This document shows positions 23,801 through 33,348 of a stretch of DNA of 36,186 bases, in pieces (position 1 is the stretch's first letter; every line of letters begins with the position of its first letter). A program made the translations under genes and the position numbers. Source of the DNA: Lichenifustis flavocetrariae (GTDB lineage Bacteria; Pseudomonadota; Alphaproteobacteria; Rhizobiales; Beijerinckiaceae). Under the pieces are notes generated by a model. The model was not told the DNA's origin. It saw only the letters and a list, made by a program, of their open reading frames with translations, and searched no databases. Location: NCBI RefSeq assembly GCF_026130545.1, contig NZ_JAMOIM010000046.1, positions 1-36,186 of the forward strand, given 5' to 3'.

Positions 23801-25303
23801 ATGTCGCTCTTTCTCGAAATGCGTGACGTGTCCAAGACCTTTCCAGGGGTCCGGGCGCTGAACAAAGTCGACCTCGAGGTCCGGCTTGGCGAGGTCCATG
23901 CCCTCGCGGGCGAGAACGGCGCCGGCAAGAGCACTCTCATGAAGATCATGACGGGCGTCTACACGGCCGATCCGGGAGGCCGCATCCTGATCGAGGGCGA
24001 GCCCATCGTGATCCGCGATGCCGTGCACGCCCGCGCGCTCGGCATCAGCATCATCTACCAGGAGCTCTCGATGGTGGAGAACCTGACGGTCGCTGAGAAC
24101 ATTTTTCTAGCCCGGGAGCCGTTGCGGGCCAGCGGGTTCCTCGACAAGGCCCGCATGAACCGTGAGGCAGCCGAGGTGCTGGCCACCCTGCAAATGGATG
24201 TGTCGCCCGTGACGCCGGTCGCCCAACTCAGCATGGGCCAGAAGCAGATGATCGAGATCGCCAAGGCGATCTCCTACCGATCAAAGATCATCATCATGGA
24301 CGAGCCGACCGCTTCGCTCAGCCACCATGAGGCCGTAACCCTGATGGGGCAGATCCGCCGGTTACGCCAACAGGGCATCGGCATCGTCTACATCACGCAC
24401 CGGCTCGACGAGATTTTCGAAATCGCCGACCGGGTGACTATCCTGCGCGACGGCAGCACCGTCGATTCGCTGCCAATCGCGGAGGTCACGCGCGACATCC
24501 TGGTCCGCAAGATGGTGGACCGCGAGTTGAGCCAGCTTTACGGCAAGCACGTCTGCCACGCGACGAGCGAGGTGCTGCTCGACGTGAAGGGGCTAACGCT
24601 CGACCAGCCCCGGCCGCACCAAGCCAAGGTGAAGAACATCGATTTCAGCCTGTACAGGGGCGAGGTGCTGGGCTTCTTTGGGCTCATCGGCGCTGGCCGG
24701 ACCGAGATCATGGAAATGATTTTCGGCATGCGCGCCTCGACCGGCACCATCGCGATAGACGGGAGACAGGTCGCGATCCACGAACCCTCAGACGCCATTG
24801 CGCACGGCATCGGCTTCGTCACCGAGGACCGTAAGGGACAGGGACTGGTGCTCGGCATGAACGTGCGCGAGAACTTCAGCCTTACCCACCTCGAAGCCTA
24901 TTCCCCCAATTTCTTCGTGAATCGGCAAAAGGAGACGGCGCGGTGCCGCGACTTCGTCAAGTCGCTCGGCATCAAAACGCCCTCGACCGAGCAACGGGTG
25001 GTCAACCTGAGCGGCGGCAATCAGCAGAAGATCGTCATCGCCAAATGGGTCGCCCGCTCGCCGAAGATCCTCATCGTGGACGAGCCGACGCGCGGCATCG
25101 ACATTGGGGCCAAGGCCGAGGTGCACGCGTTGCTGGCGCGCCTCGCCAGCGACGGCATGGGCATTATCGTCATCTCGTCCGACCTGCCCGAAGTACTGGC
25201 GGTGAGCGACCGGGTGATCGTCATCAAGGATGGCCGGATCAGCCAGACCTTCGAGCGGGCGCAGGCTTCGCAGGAAACCATCATGGAAGCGGCGACCGCC
25301 TAA
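23801..25303 (+). CDS. Ribose-type ABC importer ATPase, double domain
   Basis: The 500-aa protein has two fused ABC domains, as in RbsA. The first has Walker A GENGAGKSTLMKI, signature LSMGQKQM and Walker B IIIMDEPTASLS. The second has the degenerate Walker A GLIGAGRTEIME usual for this family, signature LSGGNQQKIVIAK and Walker B ILIVDEPTRGIDIG. It powers the importer encoded just upstream. The ATG at 23801 has a weak ribosome site, in line with low ATPase need. Confidence 0.94.
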   Translation: MSLFLEMRDVSKTFPGVRALNKVDLEVRLGEVHALAGENGAGKSTLMKIMTGVYTADPGGRILIEGEPIVIRDAVHARALGISIIYQELSMVENLTVAENIFLAREPLRASGFLDKARMNREAAEVLATLQMDVSPVTPVAQLSMGQKQMIEIAKAISYRSKIIIMDEPTASLSHHEAVTLMGQIRRLRQQGIGIVYITHRLDEIFEIADRVTILRDGSTVDSLPIAEVTRDILVRKMVDRELSQLYGKHVCHATSEVLLDVKGLTLDQPRPHQAKVKNIDFSLYRGEVLGFFGLIGAGRTEIMEMIFGMRASTGTIAIDGRQVAIHEPSDAIAHGIGFVTEDRKGQGLVLGMNVRENFSLTHLEAYSPNFFVNRQKETARCRDFVKSLGIKTPSTEQRVVNLSGGNQQKIVIAKWVARSPKILIVDEPTRGIDIGAKAEVHALLARLASDGMGIIVISSDLPEVLAVSDRVIVIKDGRISQTFERAQASQETIMEAATA

Positions 25304-25331
25304 GGCCGCAGCTCAATCAAGGAGATCTCAA

Positions 25332-26249
25332 ATGAAGAAGAATATCATCTTCACGGGTGGCAGCGGCAAGGCCGGCCAACACGTCGTGCATTACCTCGTC
25401 GAACACGGCTACAATGTGTTGAACCTCGACACCAAGCCGCTCGCCCATTCCAAAGTCCGTACGCTGATCACGGACATCACCGACAGCGGGCAAGTGTTCA
25501 ACGCGCTCACCAGCACGCTGGAACTGCATGAATTCGCGCCCTCGCTGCGCGCGCCAAAGATCGACGCGATCGTGCATTTCGCTGCCATCCCGCGCATCAT
25601 GCTGGTGCCCGACAACGAGGTGTTCCGCATCAACACGATGGGCACCTACAACATCATTGAGGCGGCCGAAAAGCTCGGCATCCGCAAGACCATCATCGCC
25701 TCGTCGGAGACCACCTATGGCCTGGTCTTCGCCAACGAGCCGCGCGATCCGGCCTATTTCCCGCTCGATGAGCAGTATCCGGTCGATCCGATGGACAGCT
25801 ACGCGCTGTCGAAGATCTGTAACGAGCGGACCGCGCACGGCTTTCAACAGCGCACCGGGTCCGACATCTACGCGATCCGCATCGGCAACGTCATAGAGCC
25901 GCACGAATACGCCGACTTTCCCAAGTTCTTTGCCGACCCCGGGTTCCGCAAACGCATCGCGTGGAGCTACATCGACGCGCGCGACCTGGGCGAGATCATC
26001 CGGCTCGGCATCGAGACCGACGGGCTCGGCTTTCAAATCTTTAACGCGGCGCAAAACGACTGCTCGTCCGATCTGCCCACAGCTGAGCTGTTGAAGCGCT
26101 TCTACCCCAACGTACCGGTGCGCGGCGAACTCGGCGAATACGAGTCGCTGCTGTCCAACCGCAAGACCCGCGAGATGCTTGGCTTCGAGGAGAAGCACAA
26201 CTGGCGCAGCGCTTTGGCCGCGAACCGGGCCCCGGGAACCCGTGCATGA
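25332..26249 (+). CDS. NAD-dependent epimerase/dehydratase family protein
   Basis: The 305-aa protein is an extended short-chain dehydrogenase: nucleotide motif FTGGSGKAGQHVVHYL at the start, AIVHFAAIP, IIASSETTYG, and the active-site YxxxK in DSYALSK (about residues 158-164). In erythronate/threonate clusters an enzyme of this superfamily, DenD, oxidises D-erythronate at C2, so that is one possibility, but the sequence is not close enough to name it. A uronate-dehydrogenase-like role is another. The ATG at 25332 has AAGGAGAT upstream. Its stop overlaps the next ATG by four bases. Confidence 0.82.
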   Translation: MKKNIIFTGGSGKAGQHVVHYLVEHGYNVLNLDTKPLAHSKVRTLITDITDSGQVFNALTSTLELHEFAPSLRAPKIDAIVHFAAIPRIMLVPDNEVFRINTMGTYNIIEAAEKLGIRKTIIASSETTYGLVFANEPRDPAYFPLDEQYPVDPMDSYALSKICNERTAHGFQQRTGSDIYAIRIGNVIEPHEYADFPKFFADPGFRKRIAWSYIDARDLGEIIRLGIETDGLGFQIFNAAQNDCSSDLPTAELLKRFYPNVPVRGELGEYESLLSNRKTREMLGFEEKHNWRSALAANRAPGTRA

Positions 26250-27142
26250 GCAAGGAAAAAATCGGCTTCATCGGCGTCGGCCTGATGGGCCATGGCATGG
26301 CCAAGAACATCGTCGAGAAGGGCTGGCCTTTGACCGTGCTGGCCCGCAGCAAGCGCGAGGCGATCGATGACCTCAAGGGGCGTGGCGCCCATGAGGCAGC
26401 GACCCCGCGCGCGGTGGCCGAGGTCTCCGACGTGGTTCTGCTCTGCGTCACCGGTTCGCCGCAGGTCGAGGAGGTGATCCTCGGCGAACATGGTCTCGCC
26501 TCGGCCGGCAAGCCGCTGCTCGTCATCGACTGCTCGACGGCCGAGCCCGCCTCGACCACGCGGCTCGCGGCCCTGCTGGCCCCCAAGGAAATCACGCTCA
26601 TCGACGCGCCGCTCGGCCGCACGCCGAAGGACGCCTGGGAGGGCTCGCTCGACGTAATGGTGGCGGGCGAAGACGCCGTCTTGGCCCGCGCCCGGCCCAT
26701 TCTTGAGGCCTTTGCGGGTCGCGTGATCCCCACTGGGCCGGTCGGCACCGCTCACACGATGAAGCTTCTGAACAACTTCCTGTCCATGGGCTATGCGGCG
26801 CTTTATTCGGAGGCCTTGATGATCGGCGCCAAGGCGGGGCTGACCACGACGGTATTCGACAGCGTCATCCAGGGCGGCCGAATGGACTGCCCCTTCTACC
26901 AGACGTTCCGCCAATACGTCATTGAGCGGGACCGCAACGCCCACAAGTTCACCATCGCCAACGCCCACAAGGACGTGACCTACCTGGCCGGCTTCGCCCA
27001 GGCGCTCGGGGTCGCCAATCCGGTCGGCGCGGCGGTGCGCAACAGTTTCGCCGTCGCGGTTGGGACCGGCCACGGCGGCGACTACGTGCCGATGCTGTCG
27101 GACATCGTCGCGGAACTGAACGGCACGTCGCTCACGCCCTGA
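26246..27142 (+). CDS. Beta-hydroxyacid dehydrogenase, 6PGDH family
   Basis: The 298-aa protein is a second member of the 3-hydroxyisobutyrate/6-phosphogluconate dehydrogenase family in this cluster. It has IGFIGVGLMGHGMAKNI at the start, the substrate loop DAPLGRTPKDAWEGSLDVM, and the catalytic lysine in GTAHTMKLLNNF. The loop differs from the usual S-G-G, so the substrate differs from LtnD. It is coupled to the preceding gene by an ATGA overlap. It probably acts on another hydroxy-acid taken up by the same importer, or on tartronate semialdehyde-like products. Confidence 0.85.
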   Translation: MSKEKIGFIGVGLMGHGMAKNIVEKGWPLTVLARSKREAIDDLKGRGAHEAATPRAVAEVSDVVLLCVTGSPQVEEVILGEHGLASAGKPLLVIDCSTAEPASTTRLAALLAPKEITLIDAPLGRTPKDAWEGSLDVMVAGEDAVLARARPILEAFAGRVIPTGPVGTAHTMKLLNNFLSMGYAALYSEALMIGAKAGLTTTVFDSVIQGGRMDCPFYQTFRQYVIERDRNAHKFTIANAHKDVTYLAGFAQALGVANPVGAAVRNSFAVAVGTGHGGDYVPMLSDIVAELNGTSLTP

Positions 27143-27192
27143 TCGGCCGAGCGATCGAAGACAGAACCAACGACGAAACGGGAGGACCATTC

Positions 27193-28251
27193 ATGCGACC
27201 TATGACATTGACCTTACTTGCCGCGACCCTGGTCACGGCAAGCCTCCAGGCGGCCTCGGCAGCCGATACCGCAATGACGCCCCTGCAGGTGCCGGCCAAG
27301 ACGCTGCAGGTGCCCACCGCCGACATCAGCCCGGAGATGCAGAAGTTCATCGCCGCGCCGCTCAACCCCGGCTGGACCTTCCATCCGAAGACCGGCGAGG
27401 AATGGCGCGCCATGGCGGACAAGATCGCCGCGGGCGTGGTGCCGGGGCTGCCGGCCATGCAGGAGCGCATGCACGTCAAGGTCGAGTCCAGCACGATCGA
27501 CGGCGTGCGGGTCAACATTGTGACCCCGGATGACATCCCGGAGCAGAACCGCGACAAGGTGATCGTGCATGTGCACGGCGGCTGCTACGTCTATTTCCCG
27601 GGCGCGTCCGGCACTACGGAAGCCATCATGATGGCCGGCTTCGGCCATTACAAGGTGATCGCGGTCGACTATCGGATGCCGCCCGAAGCCTATTTCCCCG
27701 CCGCGCTCGACGATGCCATGACGGTCTACAAGTCAGTACTGAAGACCACCGCGCCGAAGAACGTCGGCATCATCGGCACCTCGGCCGGCGGCGCGCTAAC
27801 CCTCGAGATGGTCGTGAAGGCCAAGCAGGACGGCCTACCGATGCCAGGCGCCATCGCGCCCGGCACGCCCATGTCCGATGTCACCAAGACCGGCGATTCC
27901 TTCTACACGAATGAGTTCGTCGACAACGTGTTGGTGTCGCCCACCGGCTTCTGCGACGATGCCGCCGCCTTCTACGCCCATGGACACGACATGAAAGATC
28001 CCCTTCTCTCGCCGGTCTATGCCGACATGACGGGCTTTCCGCCCGCGATCCTGACCACCGGCACGCGCGACCAGCTGCTCAGCAACACCGTGCGGGTGCA
28101 CCGCAAGCTGCGCCGGGCCGGCGTCGTGGCCGATCTCAACGTGTACGAGGGCGAGTCGCACGCCCAGTACCAGTTCGACGACCGCGTGCCCGAGACCAAG
28201 GAAGCCTTCGGCGAGATAGCGGCGTTCTTCGGCAGCTACCTCGGCAAGTAG
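27193..28251 (+). CDS. Secreted alpha/beta hydrolase, HSL-type
   Basis: The 352-aa protein has a signal peptide (cleavage near SAA, residues 21-24) and the hormone-sensitive-lipase layout. The oxyanion block is HVHGGCYVYFPG, the nucleophile is in GIIGTSAGGAL, an acid lies near TTGTRDQLL, and the catalytic histidine is in GESHAQYQ. Such enzymes hydrolyse esters or lactones. In this cluster it may open a sugar lactone or release an esterified sugar acid in the periplasm before uptake; that is inference. The ATG at 27193 has GGGAGGA upstream. Confidence 0.82.
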   Translation: MRPMTLTLLAATLVTASLQAASAADTAMTPLQVPAKTLQVPTADISPEMQKFIAAPLNPGWTFHPKTGEEWRAMADKIAAGVVPGLPAMQERMHVKVESSTIDGVRVNIVTPDDIPEQNRDKVIVHVHGGCYVYFPGASGTTEAIMMAGFGHYKVIAVDYRMPPEAYFPAALDDAMTVYKSVLKTTAPKNVGIIGTSAGGALTLEMVVKAKQDGLPMPGAIAPGTPMSDVTKTGDSFYTNEFVDNVLVSPTGFCDDAAAFYAHGHDMKDPLLSPVYADMTGFPPAILTTGTRDQLLSNTVRVHRKLRRAGVVADLNVYEGESHAQYQFDDRVPETKEAFGEIAAFFGSYLGK

Positions 28252-28275
28252 CTGTCGCTCAAGAGAGTAACCCTC

Positions 28276-28955
28276 ATGCTGCGCTTTTCCGCCAACCTCG
28301 GCTCCCTGTGGCCCGACCGGCCCCTGCCCGACAGGATCGACGCGGCGGCGGCGTGGTTCCGGGCCATCGGGCTGCACTGGCCTAATGACGTGTTGGCCGA
28401 GCAGGTACGTGCCCGCTGCGAGGCGAATGGGCTGGCGCTGCTCGGCCTCAACTCGGTCCGCGGCGATGTTGCCGTGGGCGAGAACGGGCTTGCGCACTCG
28501 CCGGGCGCAAGGACGAGTTCCAGCCAGCTGTCGAGCAGTCCCTGGCCTTTTACTAGGCGTCCGGCGGCACCGCCGGTAATTGCACGGCGGGCATGGTTCC
28601 GCCGGGCGATCGGGCGTCCGCGCGCGACGTCTTCGTGCGCAACCTCAAGGTCGCCTCGGCCGACGCGGAGCGGGCCGGGCTCACGCTACTGCCTGAGCCG
28701 CTGTTCGACTGCTACCACGTGGGCCGGGTCGGCAGCGACGTGATCGCAAGGCTCGAAGGTCTACTGGCGATCGTCCGCCCCGTGCAGATCGCCGCCATGC
28801 CGAGCCGCGCCGAATCTGACCGGGGCGACCTCGACTACCGGGCGGTGTTCGCCGCCATCGGGCGCCTGACCTATTCGGGCTGGACCAGTTGCGAGTACAA
28901 GGCGGCGGAACCGACCGCCGATGCCCTGACATGCACCAGGGCGCTCGATGGCTAA
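28276..28955 (+). pseudogene. otnI: 2-oxo-tetronate isomerase OtnI, broken
   Basis: OtnI converts 2-oxo- to 3-oxo-tetronate. The frame begins well (MLRFSANLGSLWPDRPLPDR...ANGLALLGLN) but a one-base loss at about 28503 shifts it. In the next frame (RKDEFQPAVEQSLAFY) a TAG follows at 28554-28556. That frame then continues to the end with ARDVFVRNLKVASADAERAG, LLPEPL, DVIARLEGLLAIVRPVQIA and WTSCEYK. About 30 residues expected between PEPL and CYHVG are absent. So there is a frameshift, a nonsense codon and a deletion, which is too much damage for a sequencing error alone. Confidence 0.85.
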
Positions 28956-29003
28956 TTGTCGGCCACGCGATCATCATCTCACCCCGAATAGCGGAGATCC
29001 CCC

Positions 29004-29972
29004 TTGTCCCGTATCGCCATCGTCGGCTGTGGTGTCGTCGGCTCATCCTGGGCGCTGGTGTTCCTTCGCGCGGGCTTCGAGGTCGTGCTGTTTGATGCCG
29101 CCCCGGCCGCGCGTGAGAACGCCGCCGCCTTCGTCCGCGCAGCGCTGGCCGATCTACGGGACCAGAGCATGGCTGGCCCCGATCCGGTCGAGCAGACCAT
29201 CGGCCGACTGTCACTGGCGGGAAGTCTGGAAGAGGCGATCGCCGGGGCCACCTATGTGCAGGAAAGCGCGCCCGAGCGCGTCGAGATCAAACGCGAGCTG
29301 TATCGGACGCTCGACCGGTTGGTGCCTCCCAATGTGGTAATCGGTAGTTCCACCTCGGGTCTGCCCGCCTCGTCTTTCACCGAGGGGCTCGCGACCGCGC
29401 GCCGCTGTCTCGTCGTCCACCCGATCAACCCGCCACACCTGATCCCGCTGGTTGAGATCGTCCCCTCGCCCTGGACGGGCGCGAGCGTGATGGAGGAGGT
29501 CACGACCCTCATGCGCCGCATCGGCCAGTCACCGATCCGCCTGACTCGCGAGATCAACGGCTTCGTCGTGAACCGGCTGCAGAGCGCGATGCTAGGCGAA
29601 GCCTTTCGGCTGGTCGAGGACGGCATCTGCACCGCCGCCGAGGTCGACGCGGCGGTATCCAACGGGCTCGGGCTGCGCTGGTTTTTCATGGGACCGTTTG
29701 AGACCATCGACCTCAACGCCCCGACCGGCATCGCCGAATACTGCCGCAACCTCGGCCCGATGTATCAGGGACTGGCAAAGGAGCAGGCTGACCCGCGTGC
29801 CTGGAGCGCGTCGCTGGTCGGCGCAGTGGAAGCGGAGCGGCGGCAGGCGACGCCCGCAGAAGGGCTGGCCCTGCGGCGATCGTGGCGCGACCGCTGCCTC
29901 GCCGCCTTTGTCGCGGCCAAACGCCGGGTGCTAGCGGAGGCTGCGGCGACACCAACCGAAAAGGACGCATGA
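29004..29972 (+). CDS. 3-hydroxyacyl-CoA-dehydrogenase-like enzyme
   Basis: The 322-aa protein resembles L-gulonate 3-dehydrogenase (lambda-crystallin) and related NAD enzymes. It has IAIVGCGVVGSSWALVFLR at the start, VQESAPERVEIKRELY (about 86-101), IGSSTSGLPAS, the active-site histidine in VVHPINPPHLIPL (about residue 140), and EINGFVVNRLQSAMLGEA. The enzymes it resembles oxidise a hydroxyl at C3. In this cluster it could make 3-oxo-tetronate directly from a C4 acid and so bypass OtnI; this is inference. The start is a TTG at 29004 with CGGAGAT upstream. Its stop overlaps the otnK ATG. Confidence 0.82.
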   Translation: MSRIAIVGCGVVGSSWALVFLRAGFEVVLFDAAPAARENAAAFVRAALADLRDQSMAGPDPVEQTIGRLSLAGSLEEAIAGATYVQESAPERVEIKRELYRTLDRLVPPNVVIGSSTSGLPASSFTEGLATARRCLVVHPINPPHLIPLVEIVPSPWTGASVMEEVTTLMRRIGQSPIRLTREINGFVVNRLQSAMLGEAFRLVEDGICTAAEVDAAVSNGLGLRWFFMGPFETIDLNAPTGIAEYCRNLGPMYQGLAKEQADPRAWSASLVGAVEAERRQATPAEGLALRRSWRDRCLAAFVAAKRRVLAEAAATPTEKDA

Positions 29973-31237
29973 TGCTGCTCGGATGTATCGCCGATGACCT
30001 GACGGGCGCGACCGACCTGTCGCTGATGCTCACCAAGGAGGGGCTTCGCACCGTGCAGTCGACCGGCGTGCCGGGTCGTGACCTCAACCTCGATGGGGTT
30101 GACGCCCTGGTGATCGCGCTGAAGTCACGCTCCATCCAAGCCGGCGAGGCGGTGACACAGTCGATCGAGGCCGCCCATGCGCTGCAGGCGCTCGGGGCGC
30201 AGCGGCTGCTCTTCAAATACTGCTCGACCTTTGACTCGACGGACAAGGGCAACATCGGGCCGGTAACCGAGGCCCTGCTCGACTTGGTCGGCGGCGAGAC
30301 AATCGCCTGCCCGGCCTTCCCGCAAGCTGGGCGGACGATCTATGCGGGCCAATTGTTCGTCAACGGCGTACCGCTCAGCGAGAGCCCGATGAAGGATCAT
30401 CCGCTGAACCCGATGCACGACAGCGACCTGCGCCGCGTGCTCGGCCGCCAGACCAGCCTGCCGGTGGGCCTCGTCGGCTATGAGGACGTCGAAGCTGGGC
30501 CCGAGGGCGTGCGGTCTGCCTTGGCCCGCGAGAAGGCGGCGGGCTGCCGCATCGCGATTATCGACGTGCTGACGGACCGCCACCTGCGCGACATCGGCGC
30601 CGCCACCGCCCACCTGTCGCTCATTACTGGCGGGTCCGGCATCGCCATGGGCCTGCCGGCCGCCTATTTGGCAGCGGGGCTGATCGAGCGCCTGACGCCG
30701 CCGCGGCGCGTGATGGCCGCGCCGGTGGGACGCGCCGCCATCCTGGCGGGCTCCTGCTCGGCCGCCACGCGTCAGCAGGTGGCCACCGCCATTGCCGCCG
30801 GGCTGCCGACTTTCCAGCTCGACACAGCACGTCTCGCCGAAGTCAGCCAATCGGTGGCCGACGTACTCAGCTGGGTCGACCGGCAGACCGGCGTGGAGCC
30901 GATCCTGATCTATTCAAGCGCCGATCCCGATCTGGTCCGCGAGACGCAGGCCCGCCTCGGGCGCGATGCGGCTGGCCGTATGATCGAGGAGATGCTGGCC
31001 GGTACGGCGCGCGGGCTGCTCGAGCGCGGCTTCACGCGCTTGCTGGTGGCAGGCGGCGAGACCTCGGGCGCCGTCGTGCAGGGCCTCGGCGCGCGATCGT
31101 TGTCGATCGGCCCTGAGATCGACCCTGGCGTGCCGTGGACCCGAACCCTCGACGGACCTGACATGGCGCTGGCGCTGAAGTCCGGCAACTTTGGGACGAC
31201 GGACTTCTTCCTTAAGGCGTGGGCGCAGCTCTCGTGA
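29969..31237 (+). CDS. otnK: 3-oxo-tetronate 4-kinase OtnK (DUF1537)
   Basis: OtnK phosphorylates 3-oxo-tetronate at O4. The 422-aa protein has the four-carbon acid sugar kinase N-terminal domain (LLGCIADDLTGATDLSLML, then FKYCSTFDST and FPQAGRTIYAG). Its C-terminal nucleotide-binding domain has ILAGSCSAATRQQV, LLVAGGETSGAVVQGL and ALALKSGNFGTTDFF. All are diagnostic for this family. The ATG at 29969 overlaps the preceding stop (ATGA); a second ATG follows at 29972, and the frame extends back to 29882. It is intact, while its upstream and downstream pathway partners here are broken. Confidence 0.93.
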   Translation: MMLLGCIADDLTGATDLSLMLTKEGLRTVQSTGVPGRDLNLDGVDALVIALKSRSIQAGEAVTQSIEAAHALQALGAQRLLFKYCSTFDSTDKGNIGPVTEALLDLVGGETIACPAFPQAGRTIYAGQLFVNGVPLSESPMKDHPLNPMHDSDLRRVLGRQTSLPVGLVGYEDVEAGPEGVRSALAREKAAGCRIAIIDVLTDRHLRDIGAATAHLSLITGGSGIAMGLPAAYLAAGLIERLTPPRRVMAAPVGRAAILAGSCSAATRQQVATAIAAGLPTFQLDTARLAEVSQSVADVLSWVDRQTGVEPILIYSSADPDLVRETQARLGRDAAGRMIEEMLAGTARGLLERGFTRLLVAGGETSGAVVQGLGARSLSIGPEIDPGVPWTRTLDGPDMALALKSGNFGTTDFFLKAWAQLS

Positions 31238-31866
31238 GCGACGCCGTCCTGCGCGAGCGCATCTGCGCGGCGGACGCATCGCTGTTCCGCCGAGGCCTCA
31301 CCTTCGGGTCGACCGGCAAAATGTCGGTGCGCACCCGGACGGCGGCTGGCTGATGACGCTCACCAACGCCTCGATGGGCGAGCTAGACCCGGCCCGGCTG
31401 TCGCGGCTCGACGCCGCCGGAGCGCTGACCGGAGGCAACGAGCCCATTAAAGAGGCCTTCCTCGACCGGGTGATGTACGCGCGGCGAACTGATGCCCAGG
31501 CCGTGGTCCATCTGCATTCGACCCATTCGGTCGAGGTCTCCTGCCTACGGGGGCTCGACCGCTGCAACTGCCTGCCGCCGCTGACCGCCTATTACGTGAT
31601 GCGGGTCGGCCTGCCGGTGGTGCCCTACTGCCCACCGGACGACGAGAGCCTGGCCCTCGAGTTGGACAAGCTCGCCGGCGCACACCATGCCGTGCTTCTG
31701 GCAATCACGAACCTGTCGTGGCTGACACCAGCCTCGACAACGCGATGTACGCCACCGAGGATCTTGAAGAGACGGCGCGGCTGTTTCTGCTGCTGCGCAA
31801 CCAGCCCATTAATCCGCTGACGCCCTCCAGGTCGAGGACCTGCGCGCGCGCCTGCAACTCTGGTGA
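31234..31866 (+). pseudogene. otnC: 3-oxo-tetronate-4-phosphate decarboxylase OtnC, broken
   Basis: OtnC, a class II aldolase-fold enzyme, decarboxylates 3-oxo-tetronate 4-phosphate to dihydroxyacetone phosphate. A GTG at 31234 overlaps the otnK stop and reads SDAVLRERICAADASLFRRG. A one-base loss near 31340 shifts to a frame with NASMGELDPARLSRLD, VVHLHSTHSVEVSCL (metal-binding histidines) and CLPPLTAYYVMRVG. A second shift near 31707 leads to LDNAMYATEDLEETARLF. A third near 31830 restores the original end, QVEDLRARLQLW, with the TGA at 31864-31866. Three apparent one-base losses make the gene inactive unless the sequence has errors. Confidence 0.85.
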
Positions 31867-31914
31867 GGGCGGCCCCGTCCGCGCCTGCCAGCCTCAAACC
31901 CGTGAGATCATGAC

Positions 31915-32970
31915 ATGAAATATCGCACGCTCGGCCGTAGTGGCCTCAAAGTATCGGTGCTGACCATGGGCACCTTCACGTTCGGTGGCAAAGGCAATTT
32001 CGCCATGGTCGGCACACAGGGCGTCGAGGAGGCTCGCCGGCTGATCGACGTCTGCGTCGCGGGCGGTGTGAACCTATTCGACACGTCGAACATGTATTCA
32101 GACGGCCGCTCCGAGGAAATCCTTGGCGAGGCGCTCGTCGGTCGCCGGCAGGACGTGTTGATCTCCTCCAAGGCTCGGATGCGGATTGGCGACGGTCCCA
32201 ACGACGAGGGCGTCTCGCGTTATCACCTCATCCGTGAATGCGAGAAGAGCCTGAAGCGGCTTAAGACCGATGTCATCGACATCTACTTCATGCACGAATG
32301 GGACGGCACGACACCGCTCGAAGAAATGCTGGAAGCGCTTGACTCGCTCGTGAAGCAGGGCAAGATCCGCTACATCGGCTGTTCCAATTACTCCGGCTGG
32401 CATGTCATGAAGGCGCTCGGCGTCAGCGACATGGAGCGCCGTCAACGCTTCGTTACCCAGCAGATCCACTACACGCTCGAGGCGCGCGAAGCGGAATACG
32501 AACTGCTTCCGATCTCGGTCGATCAGGGCCTCGGCGTGCTGGTGTGGAGCCCGTTGGCGGCCGGTCTCCTGTCAGGCAAGCACCGCCGCAATCAGGCGGC
32601 ACCTGCCGAGTCCCGACAGTTCGCCGGTTGGACAGAGCCGCCGATCCGCGACGCTGAAAAGCTTTGGAGCATCGTCGATGTCCTGGTGGAGATTGGTAAG
32701 ACGCGCGGCGTGTCGGCCGCACAGATCGCGCTGGCTTGGCTGCTTCAGCGCCCTGCGGTTAGCTCTCTCGTGGTGGGGGGTCGCAACGCTGCGCAGTTTG
32801 AGGACAATCTCGCCGCGGTCGATCTCGCGTTAACACCCGAAGAGATCCGGCGCCTCGACGAGGTCAGTGCCATCCCGATGATCTACCCCTACTGGCACCA
32901 ACACAATTTTGCGCGGGATCGTTTCGGCGCAGCCGACTATGCTCTTCATGGTTCGGTGCCGGACGCGTGA
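31915..32970 (+). CDS. Aldo/keto reductase
   Basis: The 351-aa NADP(H) oxidoreductase has the AKR beta/alpha-barrel signature: MKYRTLGRSGLKVSVLTMGT at the start, Asp and Tyr of the tetrad in FDTSNMYSDGRSE, Lys in LISSKAR, His in FMHEWDG, and the cofactor-binding C-terminal block SSLVVGGRNAAQFEDNL. It may reduce a sugar or aldehyde intermediate of this cluster. The ATG at 31915 lies inside the last part of the otnC remnant's shifted frame. The gene is intact and ends the cluster. Confidence 0.92.
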   Translation: MKYRTLGRSGLKVSVLTMGTFTFGGKGNFAMVGTQGVEEARRLIDVCVAGGVNLFDTSNMYSDGRSEEILGEALVGRRQDVLISSKARMRIGDGPNDEGVSRYHLIRECEKSLKRLKTDVIDIYFMHEWDGTTPLEEMLEALDSLVKQGKIRYIGCSNYSGWHVMKALGVSDMERRQRFVTQQIHYTLEAREAEYELLPISVDQGLGVLVWSPLAAGLLSGKHRRNQAAPAESRQFAGWTEPPIRDAEKLWSIVDVLVEIGKTRGVSAAQIALAWLLQRPAVSSLVVGGRNAAQFEDNLAAVDLALTPEEIRRLDEVSAIPMIYPYWHQHNFARDRFGAADYALHGSVPDA

Positions 32971-33348
32971 GCACAGCCAGGATCCATCCACGCTGGATCG
33001 CAAACGGGTAAGCTTGTGCTAGCAAACCTGCGGAGCTTGTCCAGCCGGGGTCAGAGGCCCTGCACATCTGAACGACTGTCCGCTCTTCGGATTTCACGGA
33101 GGTGGACTGAACGACCGACCTGGGCGCACTGCAGGCTGGCTGCTCTTCGCCGGCTGTTGGCCGAAAGGGGAATGACCGGTCCCCGGCAAGGTGTGAGCTA
33201 TTGCGGACATTCGACTCGTCCCGAGGCCGGCCCGCCTCCTATGCACTGACACCGCCGTCGCGGGCGGCGGACCGTTGATCAAGGCATCGGCTACAAAGCG
33301 GTCTGCGCCTTGGACACTTGGATCAGACCGATCATGGCGAGCGAGCGC
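32971..33348. other. Intergenic stretch with no recognisable gene
   Basis: The open frames here on both strands are short, Arg/Pro-rich and without motifs. I see no RNA gene or clear terminator. It separates the catabolic cluster from the IS-rich end. Confidence 0.55.
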
